A stretch of 64,000 bases of DNA from Lycium barbarum. Its lineage: Eukaryota; Streptophyta; Magnoliopsida; Solanales; Solanaceae. The position numbers were made by a program, and so were the translations under genes. The stretch is taken from the NCBI RefSeq assembly GCF_019175385.1, contig NC_083338.1:89115777-89179776 (forward strand), read 5' to 3'. The notes below the pieces were generated by a model. It saw only the letters and a program-made list of their open reading frames with translations. It was not told where the DNA came from and did not search any database. Positions 36,651-47,879 of the stretch are shown here, piece by piece; the stretch's first letter is position 1; each line of letters begins with the position of its first letter.

Positions 36651-37920
36651 TCATATCATCACAACATCAATCATAACACGTCATTATTATACATTTCATG
36701 CCATAGCATCATATTATCATTTCTTAGTGTTCCATGTATACCATAGTTATATTAAAAATTAGCATTATTCATTATCTTATCGCCATAGCATACATTAGCA
36801 TTAGGAGCATACATTAGTCTTTAAGACAACCACCCTATGTCGGGGTGACGTAAGTTCGTGAACTCCCAATTGTTTTATGGACATTTATGAGTATCATGCC
36901 TCGCCTTGAAGGGAATAAAACATAAGGCGATTGTTAGCAATAATAACATCATTAGCGTTATAGGAACATCATACCACATTTCCTTGAATCTCTACACTCT
37001 AGCTCATTATCACTATTATCATGCTCATAGGTTCTTTAGTACATAGAAGGACTCATAAGCTTCATTTTATAAAGGGATTATGGAAATCTTGAGGGATTCA
37101 TGCCTTTTTGAAGAAGAGTTAATTCGTACATAACTTTCTCGTTTAAGCGACCTAGCGTTTGCTTGTTGTCCTTCAATGTTACGCCTCTACCTTCAAAAGA
37201 GGATTCGTACTAACATTAGTCCATTAGCCATAAGAACACACTACTACTATAGAGAAAATTGGGTGGCACTTCCTATTTTTATACTACCTTTCCCACGTTC
37301 TATCTCAACTCCCAACATTTACAACAACACTCACCATATCGCAAACAACAATCATCATTTATATACTTTGAGTAAAATCCACCATTTCCTTCCAATTTCT
37401 TCACATTTATGGTTATAGGTTCGCTATCGTATTTTCTCATGTATCACACTTATCTCATGGTCTACAGGTCATTTATAACGTAATCATACTCACAACACAC
37501 TAACATTCATGATTCAATTCCACTATCATTCAATGGTGGCACTATTCACCCATTCAAGACCCATTTCCCATGTCTCTCTACAATTCAAGCTTCTTAGTCT
37601 TCTAATACCTTAAACAACATGATAAAGTCATGAAACATACCTTAGATGATGGTTGAACAAGTCTTGAGTTGAATTACTTCACTTGCACAAAACCCTAGTT
37701 CCACCTTCCATGGAATTTCTTAACTTAGATGATCCTTGATGGGTTTCTTACACTTGGTTCTTGTGGATTGATGAAGTTGATCTTAATTCTTCACTTGAAT
37801 TCTGGGTTTCGAAGAGTATGGAATGTTCTAGAGAGAGGTTGGGTCGTGGAGTGAGAAGGAGAAATGAATAAAATGGACTTGGATCATTTTTTTTATAAAG
37901 TTGAAATCTGTCCCGATGCC

Positions 37921-38134
37921 ATTATACGGTCCGTATAATCGACCGTAAAACTGCTCCAGTGGCTGCCCTTTTTTTGTGTCAACTTCACGGTTCATTTTAC
38001 GGGCCGTAAAATTTTATACGGTCCGTATAATCTACACTAAAACCCACCTTTTCTCAACTTCATTCTGTGACACTTCTACGGTTCGTTATACGACCGTAAA
38101 ACCATTATACGATCCGTATAATCGACCGTATAAT
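37921..38134. repeat. Palindrome array in 3' LTR H
   Basis: Several copies of ATTATACGGTCCGTATAATC and variants, upstream (sense) of the TATA-like sequence. Confidence 0.72.
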
Positions 38135-38321
38135 CCACCAGTTAACTGAATCATATTTTTGTCACTTCGTTAAATCTCCGATCCTTATGGAACCTTCTTA
38201 ACAATTGTTCAACACTTCGATACATCTAATGGACGTCATTACTCATCAAAACATCTCACACGCTATGTCCTTTGTTAGCCTATTCGCTGTACATATGTGG
38301 GGGATTTTCCAAGGTATAACA

Positions 38322-38335
38322 TTCTCCCCCCTTTT
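38322..38335 (-). other. Polypurine tract of element H
   Basis: Sense AAAAGGGGGGAGAA directly before the LTR start. Confidence 0.9.
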
Positions 38336-38338
38336 GGA

Positions 38339-38356
38339 ACATTCGTCCTCGAATGT
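38339..38356 (-). other. Pre-PPT hairpin, element H
   Basis: Sense ACATTCGAGGACGAATGT, identical to copies in A and E. Confidence 0.85.
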
Positions 38357-38523
38357 TAAACACTCGAGATTCTACAAAAATTTCGCCAGAGTTTCCCCTG
38401 TAACTTGGCACTACCAACCTGTCACAACAACCCATAATATCATCGCCTCACACGGCTATATCACAATAGCAACATATCTATGGCCATACACGACCAAAAA
38501 CATAAAGATAAAGCATACATACC

Positions 38524-39900
38524 TTATATTGTCGGTGTTTCATTTCGTATCTCTACTGGGGGTGGGAATAAGTGCGGATACTTGGACTTCATCTTCTCTT
38601 CTGCCTCCCAAGTCATTTCTTCCCGATTGTTGTTTTGCCCTTGGACTTTGACTGAAGCTACCTCTTTATTTCTATGCTTTCGCGCTTGCCTATCTAAGAT
38701 GGCAATAGGCACCTCTTCATAAGTTAGCTTTTCAGTTATCTGCATATCATATATCGGGACAATATTTGTGGGATCTCCAACACACTTGCGGAGCATCGAA
38801 ACGTGAATGACCGGATGGATTGATTCAAGCTCCGAAGGCAATTCCAATTCATATGCTACTTGTCCCACCTTACGAATTATTTTGTAGGGTCCGATGTACC
38901 TGGGACTTAGCTTTCCTTTCTTACCAAATCTCATCACCCCTTTCATTGGTGACACTTTCAAGAACACCCAATCATTAACTTGAAACTTCAAGTCTCGTCG
39001 GCGGTTGTCCGCATAAGACTTTTGGCGAATTTGGGCTGTTAACAACCGATCTCGAATCACCTTGACCTTTTCTATTGCTTGTTGGATCAATTCAGGGCCC
39101 ACTAATTGTGCTTCTCCTATTTCGAACCATCTGATTGGAGATCTACATTTCCTTCCATATAACGCTTCATACGGAGCCATTTGTATACTAGAATGGTAGC
39201 TATTGTTGTACGCGAACTCAATAAGGGGCAAATGTTCATCCCAACTACCACCAAAATCCAGCACATACGCCTGTAGCATATCTTCTACGGTTTGAATGGT
39301 ACGCTCGGCTTGCCCATTAGTTTGCGGATGAAATGTCATGCTAAACTTCACTTGCGTGCCTAAACATTCTTGGAAAGACTTCCAGAACTTAGCTGTAAAC
39401 TGTACTCCCCTGTCTGTGATAATAGATATTGGAATTCCATGGAGTCGCACAATTTCTTTAAGATACAGCTTTGCATAGTCTTCTGCTGAGTACGTGGTCC
39501 TAACTGGGAGAAAATGGGATGCTTTCGTCAACCTATCCACGATCACCCATGTTAATCACTTCCCATTTCCAGGTGGGTATCTCTATCGCTTGCAATAAGC
39601 CTCCCGGCTTCTGATGCTCAACTTTTACTTGTTGGCAATTTGGACATTATGCCACAAATTCTGCTATGTCTCTCTTCATGCTATCCCACCAATACATCAT
39701 CTTGAGATCATGATACATTTTGGTTGAACCCGGGTGAACAGAATATTGAAAGCAGTGTGCTTCTTCTAGAATTCGTCGGCGCAATCCCGCCACATTCGGC
39801 ACACACAACCTGCCTCGGTATCTAAGAATCCCATCAATAGAACCTTCAAATGGAGATTTTTCTTTCTCACGAGATGTGTCTCTATAACGACATAATTGAG
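38524..39900 (-). pseudogene. Integrase with chromodomain-like tail, element H
   Basis: Integrase inserts element DNA into the genome; the chromodomain of this lineage directs insertion to marked chromatin. From 39900 downwards: remnant of the HHCC zinc finger ([19 protein letters not shown], with an in-frame TAA just before the first Cys), then WKWEVINM. There the usual first catalytic Asp segment is deleted and the frame shifts. The open frame 38524-39546 carries the second Asp (IITDRGVQFTAKFW) and the Glu (HPQTNGQAERTIQT), then the GPF/C-terminal domain and a chromodomain-like end (EILDRQ-type, VASVKV, TWEAEEKMKSKYPHLF). Without its first Asp the enzyme cannot work. Identification is firm; activity is excluded. 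Confidence 0.92.
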
Positions 39901-39910
39901 GATCTTCACA

Positions 39911-40480
39911 TTATCGTTCCTTCACTTCCATGTCCAAGGACGAAATTGTGGAATCTTTGATACTAATACCTGCATCACCCGAATCAAGTATACGCACTCC
40001 AAGATTAGCCAATCGATGAAGTTCTTGAACCATTTCTTTCCTTTCCGGAGGGATTTCACATAAACTGCCCATTGATCGGAAACTAAGAGCATCGGCTACT
40101 ACATTCGCCTTCCCGGGGTGGTATAGGATGTTAACATCATAATCTATTAATAATTCTAGCCACCACCTCTGTCGCAAGTTCAACTCCATTTGCGTGAAAA
40201 TGTACTGGAGGCTCTTGTGATCTGTATAGATTTCAACGTGCACACCGTACAAGTAATGTCTCCACATTTTTAAGGCATGAATGACCGCAGCCAATTCGAG
40301 ATCATGAGTTGGATAATTCTTTTCATGTTTCCGCAATTGTCTCGAAGCATATGCAATAACCTTACCATACTGCATCAATACACATCCCAATCCGACACCC
40401 GAAGCATCACAATACACAACATAGCCATCTGACCCTTCTAGAAGTGTTAAAACTGGAGCTGAGGTCAACCTATTTTTCAA
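39911..40480 (-). pseudogene. RNase H of element H
   Basis: Carries [31 protein letters not shown] and [11 protein letters not shown], the acidic residues of RNase H, and the [12 protein letters not shown] end. It is separated from RT by a one-base frameshift near 40510-40520 and from integrase by a TAA at 39908-39910. Apart from these breaks it is close to the copy in element B. Confidence 0.88.
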
Positions 40481-40490
40481 CTCTTGGAAA

Positions 40491-41560
40491 CTACGTTCGC
40501 AAGCATCGGTCCATTAAAATTTTAGCTGACTTCTGAGTTAGCTTTGTCAATGGGGCTGAAATAGATGAAAATCCCTCTACGAATATTCTATAATAGCCTT
40601 CCAAACCTAGAAAACTACGAACTTCCGTGGGCGTCGTAGGCCTTGGCCAAGTCTTCACAGCTTCAATTTTCTGAGTGTCGACTCGAATGCCATCATATGA
40701 AATAATATGGCCCAGAAATGTTACAGAATTTAGCCAAAACTCACACTTTGAAAATCTTGCATACAATTCTCGGGCTCGAAGAATGCCAAGAACAATTCTC
40801 AAATAATCTGCATGTTCTGATTTTTGCGAGAATACACCAGAATATCATCAATAAATACTATCACAAATAGGTCTAAGAGAGGCCTGAATACGTTGTTCAT
40901 CAAATTCATAAATATGACCGGAGCACTAGTCAACCCGAATGACATCACTCGAAATTCATAGTGGCCATATCTCGTTCTGAAGGCCGTCTTAGAAATGTCC
41001 GCTTCTCTAACTCTCACCTGATGGTAGCCCGACCTCAAATCTATTTTTGAAAACCACTTGGCACCTTGCAATTGATCGAATAAATCATCAATCTTCGGAA
41101 GAGGATATATGTTCTTTATCGTCACTTTCTTCAATTGCCTATAGTCAATACACATTCGTAAAGATCCGTCTTTCTTTCTCACAAACAAGACCGGTGCTCC
41201 CCACGGTGATGAACTGGGTCTAATGAATCCCTTCTCTAGAAAGTCTTTCAACTGTTCCTTTAGCTCTTTTAATTCTGCCGGAGCCATTCGATTGGGAGGA
41301 ATAGAAATAGGCTTTGTGTCCGGCAATACGTCAATAGCGAAATCAATTTCCCTTTCAGGTGGAAGACCCGGAAGTTCATCTGGGAATACGTCTGGGAATT
41401 CATTCACTACTGGGACTGACTGGAAAGTTAGCGGCTCTTCCTCGGTGTCATGAACCCGAACTAAATGGTAAACATAGCCCTTGGCTATCATCTTCCTTGC
41501 CTTAAGGTAGGAAATAAATCTACCCTTTGGCGATGCTGCATTACCCTTCCATTCAAGCAC
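40491..41560 (-). pseudogene. Reverse transcriptase of element H
   Basis: RT copies element RNA into DNA. Motifs in order: [20 protein letters not shown] (RT entry), [42 protein letters not shown] (first catalytic Asp kept), [15 protein letters not shown] and FIDDILVYS (catalytic DD). A frameshift at about 40800-40815 separates the fingers/palm part from the thumb and connection part ([32 protein letters not shown]). Usual Tekay/Del spelling; lineage from family knowledge. Confidence 0.9.
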
Positions 41561-41566
41561 GGGCTC

Positions 41567-42097
41567 TCACGGAAATTTGAATCGAACCACTTTTGTGCGA
41601 CAATCAACATTAGCATAGCATGACGCCAACCAATCCATACCCATAATTATATCAAAGTCTGTCATTTCCAGCTCGATCAAATCAGCTTGGGTCTGACGAT
41701 CACATATCACAACGACACAATTTTTGTACACATGTCTTGCTATCATGGGATCGCCAATCGGAGTAAGCACCTCAAAAGGTGTAATGGACTCGGGTTTCAC
41801 CCCAATACAACCGGCAACATATGGTGTAATATAAGAAAATGTAGAACCCGGATCTATCAACGCATACACATCACGAGAGAATATATACAATATACCTGTG
41901 ACTACATCCGGAGAGGACTCGAGATCCTGTCGTCCGGCTAAAGCATATACACGGGGCTGAGTGGCACCTGAAGTAGATGCTGCCCCTCGGCCTCTACCTC
42001 GGCCTGCTGTCATCTGAGGAGTCTGCCCTGTGGGGCGTGCTGATGAGGAACCCACTGCTGAGCCTGTGGGCTGAACCCCACCTCTACCATATCGCAA
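41567..42097 (-). pseudogene. Protease region of element H
   Basis: Aspartic protease of the polyprotein. Gly/Arg-rich linker (GRGRGRGAASTSG), then RVYALAGRQDLESSPDVVTG, then the active site as DPGST instead of DSGST, then MGMDWLASCYANVDC. The frame ends with TGA (41564-41566), after which RT continues in the same frame, so this is a nonsense change rather than a frameshift. Confidence 0.87.
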
Positions 42098-43268
42098 GAG
42101 ACTATCTCACATCAAATGTCCAGTCTGCCCACAAACATAACAACCATCAGTGTCCTGACGACACGGCCCTGAATGTAATTTGCGGCACCGACTACATCGT
42201 GGAACTGGTGGTCGCCTCTAACTGTAATCACCCCCAAACTGAGAACCCGAAGCTCTCGAGCTCTGACCCTGTCCCGATGGAAAAGAGCGATCGAACCCCC
42301 TATCTGCAAACCGAGGAGGTGCACTAGCGCCGACTTGCCTGAATGTCGGGAATAAGCTTGCCTCGATCCCCCTCTATAATCACTGCCTATGCCCATAGAT
42401 CAAGCCCTTTTGCTTTGCCTCCTATCACTGTCGCGATCACCCTTTGTTGTTGTTGCCGCCCCTCTAAATTTTTAGCATGGGCCTGTATCCGGGAAATGTC
42501 CATCCCGTCTTGCAAAGAAGCTGTCAAACAATCTATAAATAAATGGGGTCCCAAACCACTCACAAATCTACGTACCCGATCTCCCATGTCGGCCACCATA
42601 GTCGGAGCATATCTAGCCAAAGAATTGAATTGCATGCTATACTCCCGGGCACTCATATTTCCCTGCCTCAAATTCAGAAATCTATCCGCTCTAGCTCAGC
42701 GGACCTCGGGTGGCAAATAATGAGGAATAAAAGCATCTACGAACTCTTGCCAAACCGGAGGAGGTGCATTCTCTCCTCTTGATAACACCCAATTGTTGTA
42801 CCATAACACCGCCACATCCCGGAGTCTATAGGATTTCAACTCCACGGATTCGGTTTCGGAGGCATGGACAATCTTCAATGTCCTCAATATTTCGTCGATA
42901 AAACCTTGTGGGTCTTCCTCCGGATTTGACTCGAAGAACTCCGGAGGGTTTAGACTCATAAAATCACGGGCTTTAGTACTCGCTGCCCGGTCGCTTGGAC
43001 CGACATTCTGCCGCTGTGCCTGTGCGGCAACCAATTGGGTCAATAACTGGATGGCCTCGATCATTTGTTGGCCCGAAGAAACTGGCGAAGGAATTGGAGC
43101 TGGGGATCCTCCTTGCTCTTCTACATTAGGCGGGGTAGAAGAAGTATTTGACAAGGCCTCGTTGTGTGATTCGCCTTCCTCTACATTCATCGGAGGCTCT
43201 CTTTCGACCCGCCTCTTTGTTGTAGTCTTGCCCTTCTGGGCGGCTGTAGCTTTTCCCTTTGGCGGCAT
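42098..43268 (-). pseudogene. gag of element H
   Basis: Start at 43268 (MPPKGKATAAQKGKTTTKRR), 188 nt from the PBS. It includes the conserved NPPEFFESNPEEDPQGFIDE and the [14 protein letters not shown] core, QFNSLARYAP, and a zinc-knuckle region with CYVCGQTGHLM, in which a TGA and a Cys to Ser change follow. A TGA at 42693-42695 interrupts the core in frame (CGA to TGA is the simplest reading), and a frameshift lies near 42390-42450. Non-functional. Confidence 0.88.
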
Positions 43269-43374
43269 TCTGAATTCATAGCACACTATTAGGGAGGATA
43301 AAATCTTATACACGGCTGTATCGCACAATCTCATAGAAGAACGATGGTCATTTTTCCTAAATGCCCTGTAGCCC

Positions 43375-43413
43375 CTTGTTTATTGATGTGGCGCACTACA
43401 CACCATAAACAAG
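43375..43413 (-). other. Leader hairpin, element H
   Basis: Sense arms CTTGTTTAT and ATAAACAAG pair perfectly, plus inner GTGTG/CACAT. Confidence 0.75.
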
Positions 43414-43456
43414 ACTCTACTAGACACGGCTCGTAGACATTTCCTAGGACCGAACT

Positions 43457-43468
43457 GCTCTGATACCA
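43457..43468 (-). other. Primer-binding site of element H
   Basis: Sense TGGTATCAGAGC (initiator tRNA-Met), 4 nt from the LTR. Confidence 0.95.
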
Positions 43469-43649
43469 CTTTTGTCACGACCCGACTAGGGGCCGTGACT
43501 GGCACCCGGGGCTAACTGCCGAGCACCGCTCGTACTATTATTTCTTAGGCTTATTTAACAATCACTCATCCGATTCATGCTCAATTTATAAAAAAAAAGT
43601 TTTCATTTTAGAAACAAAATGTTTTGATACACATGAGCCCTTAGGCTAG

Positions 43650-43657
<8 letters not shown>

Positions 43658-43705
<48 letters not shown>
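43658..43705. repeat. (AT)n microsatellite in 5' LTR H
   Basis: About 23 AT units. Confidence 0.95.
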
Positions 43706-43707
<2 letters not shown>

Positions 43708-43879
43708 ACATAATGGCCATGCCATGAAACCACACGACCCACATTGAGTTTCTACGAGCCTCTAAGAGATGACATCTACAACTGTACACAAAAGAATCAT
43801 CATAGGCACCTCCGGAACAAAGGAGGGCTTTCAGTCAGCTAGCAGCCTCTAAGAATCCGGAGCAAGATCTCCTCCCCGT

Positions 43880-43950
43880 CTACCTGTGGGCATGAACACA
43901 ACGTCCAAAGAAAACGGACGTCAGTACGAGTATTGTACTGAGTATGTAAG
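43880..43950 (-). other. Conserved LTR hairpin pair, 5' LTR H
   Basis: Sense: CAGTAC/GTACTG... wait-free stems, then ACGTCC/GGACGT, then TTGTGTTCATGCCCACAGG. First stem has CGTACTGA as its 3' arm. Confidence 0.78.
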
Positions 43951-44166
43951 GCAGGAATGAAATAAACAACATAATAGAAAGATCATAAGTCATGGGACAA
44001 AGATATAACCTGCACGAGTGTCATAGGAAATTGTATTACTTTCATATTTCACATTTTACATAATCATAGTATACACGTTATCACATCCTATACATCATCA
44101 CGTACATCATCATATACATCATCACATCATAACATGTATCGTCACCCGCGTCCGGGTAACCCTCAT

Positions 44167-44322
44167 ATGCCGCCCACTAGTGGTGATCATGCCCGGACCT
44201 CTCGGCTCGGTGTAAACATAGCAGCCCGCATTAGCGGTGACATGCCCGACCATATAGGCGCGGTGGAATCATACGCAGCCCGCCTTAGCGGTGACATGCC
44301 CGGCCATATAGGCGCGGTGGAA
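44167..44322. repeat. Array of short variable hairpins in 5' LTR H
   Basis: Copy of the 36494-36650 array with a few substitutions. Confidence 0.75.
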
Positions 44323-45563
44323 ATCTTATCATCACAACATCAATCATAACACGTCATTATTATACATTTCATGCCATAGCATCATATTATCATTTCTTAG
44401 TGTTCCATGTATCCCGTAGTTATATTACAAATTAGCATTATTCATTATCTTATCGCCATAGCATACATTAGCATTAGGAGCATACATTAGTATTTAAGAC
44501 AACCACCCTATGTCGGGGTGACGTAAGGTCGTGAACCGCCGATTGTATTATAAACATTTATGAGTATCATGCCTCTCCTTGAGGGGAATAAAACATAAAG
44601 CGAGTGTTATCAATAATAACATCGTTAGCGTTATAGGAACATCATGCCACATTTCCTTGAATCTCTACACTCTAGCTCATTATCACTATTATCATGCTCA
44701 TAGGTGCTTTAGTACATAGAAGGACTCATAAGCTTCATCTTATAAAGGGATTATGGAAAGCTTGAGGGATTCATGCCTTTTTGAAGAAGAGTTAAGCCTT
44801 ATAAACCTTTCTCGTTTAAGCGATCTAGCGTTTGCTTGTTCTCCTTCAATGTTATGCCTCTACCTTCAAAAGAGGATTCGTACTAACATTAGTCCATTAG
44901 CCATAAGAACGCACTACTACTCTAGAGAAAATTGGGCGGCACTTCCTTTGTTTATACTACCTTTCCGCCGTTCTATCTCAACTCCCAACATTTACAACAA
45001 CACTCACCATATCGCAAGCAACAATCATCATTTATATACTTTTAGTAAAATCCACCATTTCTCTCCAATTTCTTCACATTTATGGTTATAGGTTCGCTAT
45101 CGTATTTTCCCATGTATCACACTTATCTCATGGTCTACATGTCATTTATAACGTATTCATACTCACAATACACTAACATTCATGATTCAATTCCACTATC
45201 ATTCAATGGTGGCACTATTCACCCATTCAAGACCCATTTCCCATATCTCTCTACAATTCAATCTTCTTAGTCTTCTAATACCTTAAACAACATGATAAAG
45301 TCATGAAACATACCTTAGATGATGGTTGAACAAGTCTTGAGTTGAATTAATTCATTTGCACAAAACCCTAGTTCCACCTTCCATGGAATTTCTTAACTTA
45401 GATGATCCTTGATGGGTTTCTTACACTTGGTTCTTGTGGATTGATGAAGTTGATCTTAATTCTTCACTTGAATTCTGGGTTTCGAAGAGTTTGGAATGTT
45501 CTAGAGAGAGGTTGGGTCGTGGAGTGAGAAGGAAAAATGAATAAAATGGACTTGGATCATTTT

Positions 45564-45573
45564 TTTTATAAAG
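45564..45573 (-). promoter_or_regulatory. Putative TATA box of 5' LTR H
   Basis: Sense CTTTATAAAA directly downstream of the palindrome array; about 30 bp further the leader becomes CT-rich. Inferred from composition and conserved in both LTRs. Confidence 0.5.
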
Positions 45574-45594
45574 TTGAAATCTGTCTCGATGCCA

Positions 45595-45835
45595 TTATAC
45601 GGTCCGTACAAATTTATATGGTCCGTATAATCGACCGTAAAAATGCTCCAGTGGCTGCCCTTTTTCTGTGTCAACTTGACGGTTCATTTTACGGGCCGTA
45701 AAATTTTATACGGTCCGTATAATGTACCATAAAACCCACCTTTTCTTAACTTCATTCTGTGACACTTCTACGGTTCATTATACGATCGTAAAACCATTAT
45801 ACGGTCTGTATAATCGACCATATAATCCACCAGTT
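45595..45835. repeat. Palindrome array in 5' LTR H
   Basis: Repeats of TTATACGGTCCGTA and TTTACGGGCCGTAAA; some arms have decayed relative to the 3' LTR copy. Confidence 0.72.
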
Positions 45836-46020
45836 AACTGAATATTATTTTTGTCACTTCGTTAAATTTCCGATCCTTATGGAACCTTCTTAACAATTGT
45901 TCAACACTTCGATACTAATCTAAGGGACGTCATTACTCATCAAAACAGCGCACACGCTATTTCCTTTGTTAGCTTATTCGTTGTACATATGCGGGGGATT
46001 TTCCAAGGTGTAACACCTGC

Positions 46021-46659
46021 CTCAGTCATGTTGTTACTTTATTTTGCTAATAAACTTGTCGTATCTCACTTGTGCTTATCCATCCAATTAATACTCCCGG
46101 TATCACACTTTATTGGAGTTACCCTTTTCTCTTTCTATGTCGTGTTTCAGCACTACCAGTCTCTCTAATTTACTCTAGCATTTCCCTATACCATATGAAT
46201 GTTGATCACATAATTACCGTTACTATCAATTTAACAACATTTAGCTCGTCTTTTGTAATTGTCAATGATACTCCTAACTAAATATTGTCCTGCCATTACT
46301 TTTTGCACAACATCTTTTCCTGTTGGGACATATTACAAGCTTATATCTTATCTCCTTTAGATTCTAGAAAAATTTCGGCAGAGTTTCCTCTATATTTCTT
46401 ACTATCTCAAAGCCTGCATGTAGCAAATACCAACAATACCTCACGGGGACAATATATATGTACGACATATCTCAGCCACACAGGGCTCTCACTTTCAAGT
46501 AAAAGCACAAAGATGTCGAAACATACCTCATATATCTCACTTCAAGATGCACCTGATCCTTTAGTGATCTGCCCTGTTATCCCTTCCTATTTACTTTCCC
46601 TTTCATCCTTCAACTTTACATTTAAATTATACCTCAATATTCTTACCTTACTCGACACA
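46021..46659 (-). mobile_element. Element F interior, piece 3
   Basis: Non-coding continuation of F between H and the CACTA element. No motif recognised. Ends with ACA, the left target duplication of the CACTA element. Confidence 0.55.
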
Positions 46660-46672
46660 CACTACAAGAAAC
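46660..46672 (+). repeat. Left TIR of the CACTA element
   Basis: CACTACAAGAAAC, the standard CACTA terminus. Confidence 0.95.
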
Positions 46673-46679
46673 TTATCTT

Positions 46680-46850
46680 TTAACGACGATTTCTTAACGA
46701 AGGGAGATAAATCCGGTCGTTCTAAGTATATTTATAACGACTAAATTCTTCTCCAGTCATTAAAGATAATTTTTAGTTCAATATCAACGAGGGGGCAATA
46801 TCCAGTCCTTAAAAAACATAATATCGAGTCGTTCCCCCAAATAAAATAAG
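46680..46850. repeat. Left subterminal repeats
   Basis: About 8 copies of TAACGAC/GTCGTTA-type motifs in both directions, the likely binding sites for the regulatory transposase. Confidence 0.8.
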
Positions 46851-47375
46851 GCGCTAATTTTTCCTACTTTTTTTTTCCCAGCCCCACGCTCCCCCTCATC
46901 TGCTTTCCCACCATTTTTCCTCAACCCCACTCCCCTTCATACGCAACAATCACCCCTCAAAATAAAAACAAACTGCTTCTTAATTTATAATGCTTAGATA
47001 TGCATTAATTACTTATTTTTCTGTATGCAATTTTTTAGAGGAGACTCACACCAACTTAATCAGCTAGAAAGAAGGATGACTATCAGAATCTAAAGAGATA
47101 ATTGAGTAAAACCCCACCAGAAGGAGTTTGCAACGGATGCTACACATACGGGTAATTATCAAGCGGCTCAATTTCAGGAATTCTGCAACAAATTCTTTGG
47201 ATAAACACCAAATTTTGTGGTGAAACTGATTCTGAAGATAGGATTGAAAGGTAAAACAAATTTGTTGAAATTTTTGGGGAAAGTAAATCTCGTTCTTCCT
47301 GCACTGAAATTTCAATTTGGATAACAACCAAATTTTGTGGTTTGGGTGTTATGCTCCATTTCCTAGCCCAACCCA

Positions 47376-47504
47376 TATAAAAACCTAATTATTTCTCTCT
47401 ATTTTGATTACACAACCAGTTTGGTACAACTTACTGAAAAGAACTGGCTTTCGAGAAAGAAGCTTATCTCAACAATTTACAATTTCCTTCTCCTTCACAT
47501 CAAG
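47376..47504 (+). promoter_or_regulatory. Putative TATA box and first non-coding exon of the TNPD gene
   Basis: TATAAAAA at 47376-47383, then a leader to a good splice donor (CACATCAAG|GTAAAT at 47504/47505). An acceptor just before the ATG at 49760 would make a 2.2-kb intron in the 5' UTR, with the captured LRR fragment inside it. Inferred only. Confidence 0.4.
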
Positions 47505-47879
47505 GTAAATATCTGTCAATTTACTAAATATTGTATTTATTGATTGTGAAATTGGGTATTCTTTTCCTATTCGTATGAGTTCTCTGTTCGATTGTATTGA
47601 TTAATTGGTTTAGTGATACATTTTACTGTTAAATTGGACAAACATGGATTGCTGGTATTTTGTGCTTGGAGATTTTTTCCTGGATATCAATAATTTGTCT
47701 TGAAAACCTTTTTGTGATTTATAATGAGCTGAACCCTATATTTGTTTTCTCTCTGCCTTCGGATGATATTCTTTTTATTGGTCGTCATTCTACTAATAAT
47801 GAAGGAATCGAGTCTTAGAGTTCTGTAGCCAGATAATGTCATTGTCAGTGCTCTGTCTTTGTTGCTCAAATCCCATGCC

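Larger units (their letters stand above)
35834..38321 (-). repeat. 3' LTR of element H (2488 bp)
   Basis: Ends TGTCACGACCC...AAGGTATAACA. Carries the hairpin pair (36208-36279), hairpin array (36494-36650), TATA-like CTTTATAAAAAAA (sense, near 37890-37900) and palindrome array (37921-38134). Related to LTR F. Confidence 0.92.
35834..46015 (-). mobile_element. Element H: full-length Ty3/gypsy chromovirus (Tekay/Del-like), coding broken
   Basis: 10,182 bp, with both LTRs, PBS, PPT and exact target duplications CCTGC (35829-35833 and 46016-46020). Gene order on the minus strand is gag, protease, RT, RNase H, integrase with a C-terminal chromodomain-like region, which defines chromoviruses. The frame is broken at many points. 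LTRs differ by scattered substitutions and by AT-repeat length, so insertion was not very recent. Confidence 0.92.
43473..46015 (-). repeat. 5' LTR of element H (2543 bp)
   Basis: Starts TGTCACGACCC and ends GGTGTAACA, then CCTGC. Carries the hairpin pair (43880-43950), hairpin array (44167-44322), TATA-like TTTATAAAG complement near 45565-45573 and palindrome array (45595-45835). Confidence 0.92.

Noticed and set aside
38205..38722. Plus-strand ORFs over the end of element H
   Set aside because: Shadows of LTR and integrase on the other strand.
35834..46015. Endogenous pararetrovirus instead of a retrotransposon
   Set aside because: Integrase, LTRs, PBS/PPT and target duplication are present; no movement or coat protein.
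47064..47376. Minus-strand ORFs near the left end of the CACTA element
   Set aside because: Overlapping frames with no similarity; the region looks like promoter/leader.
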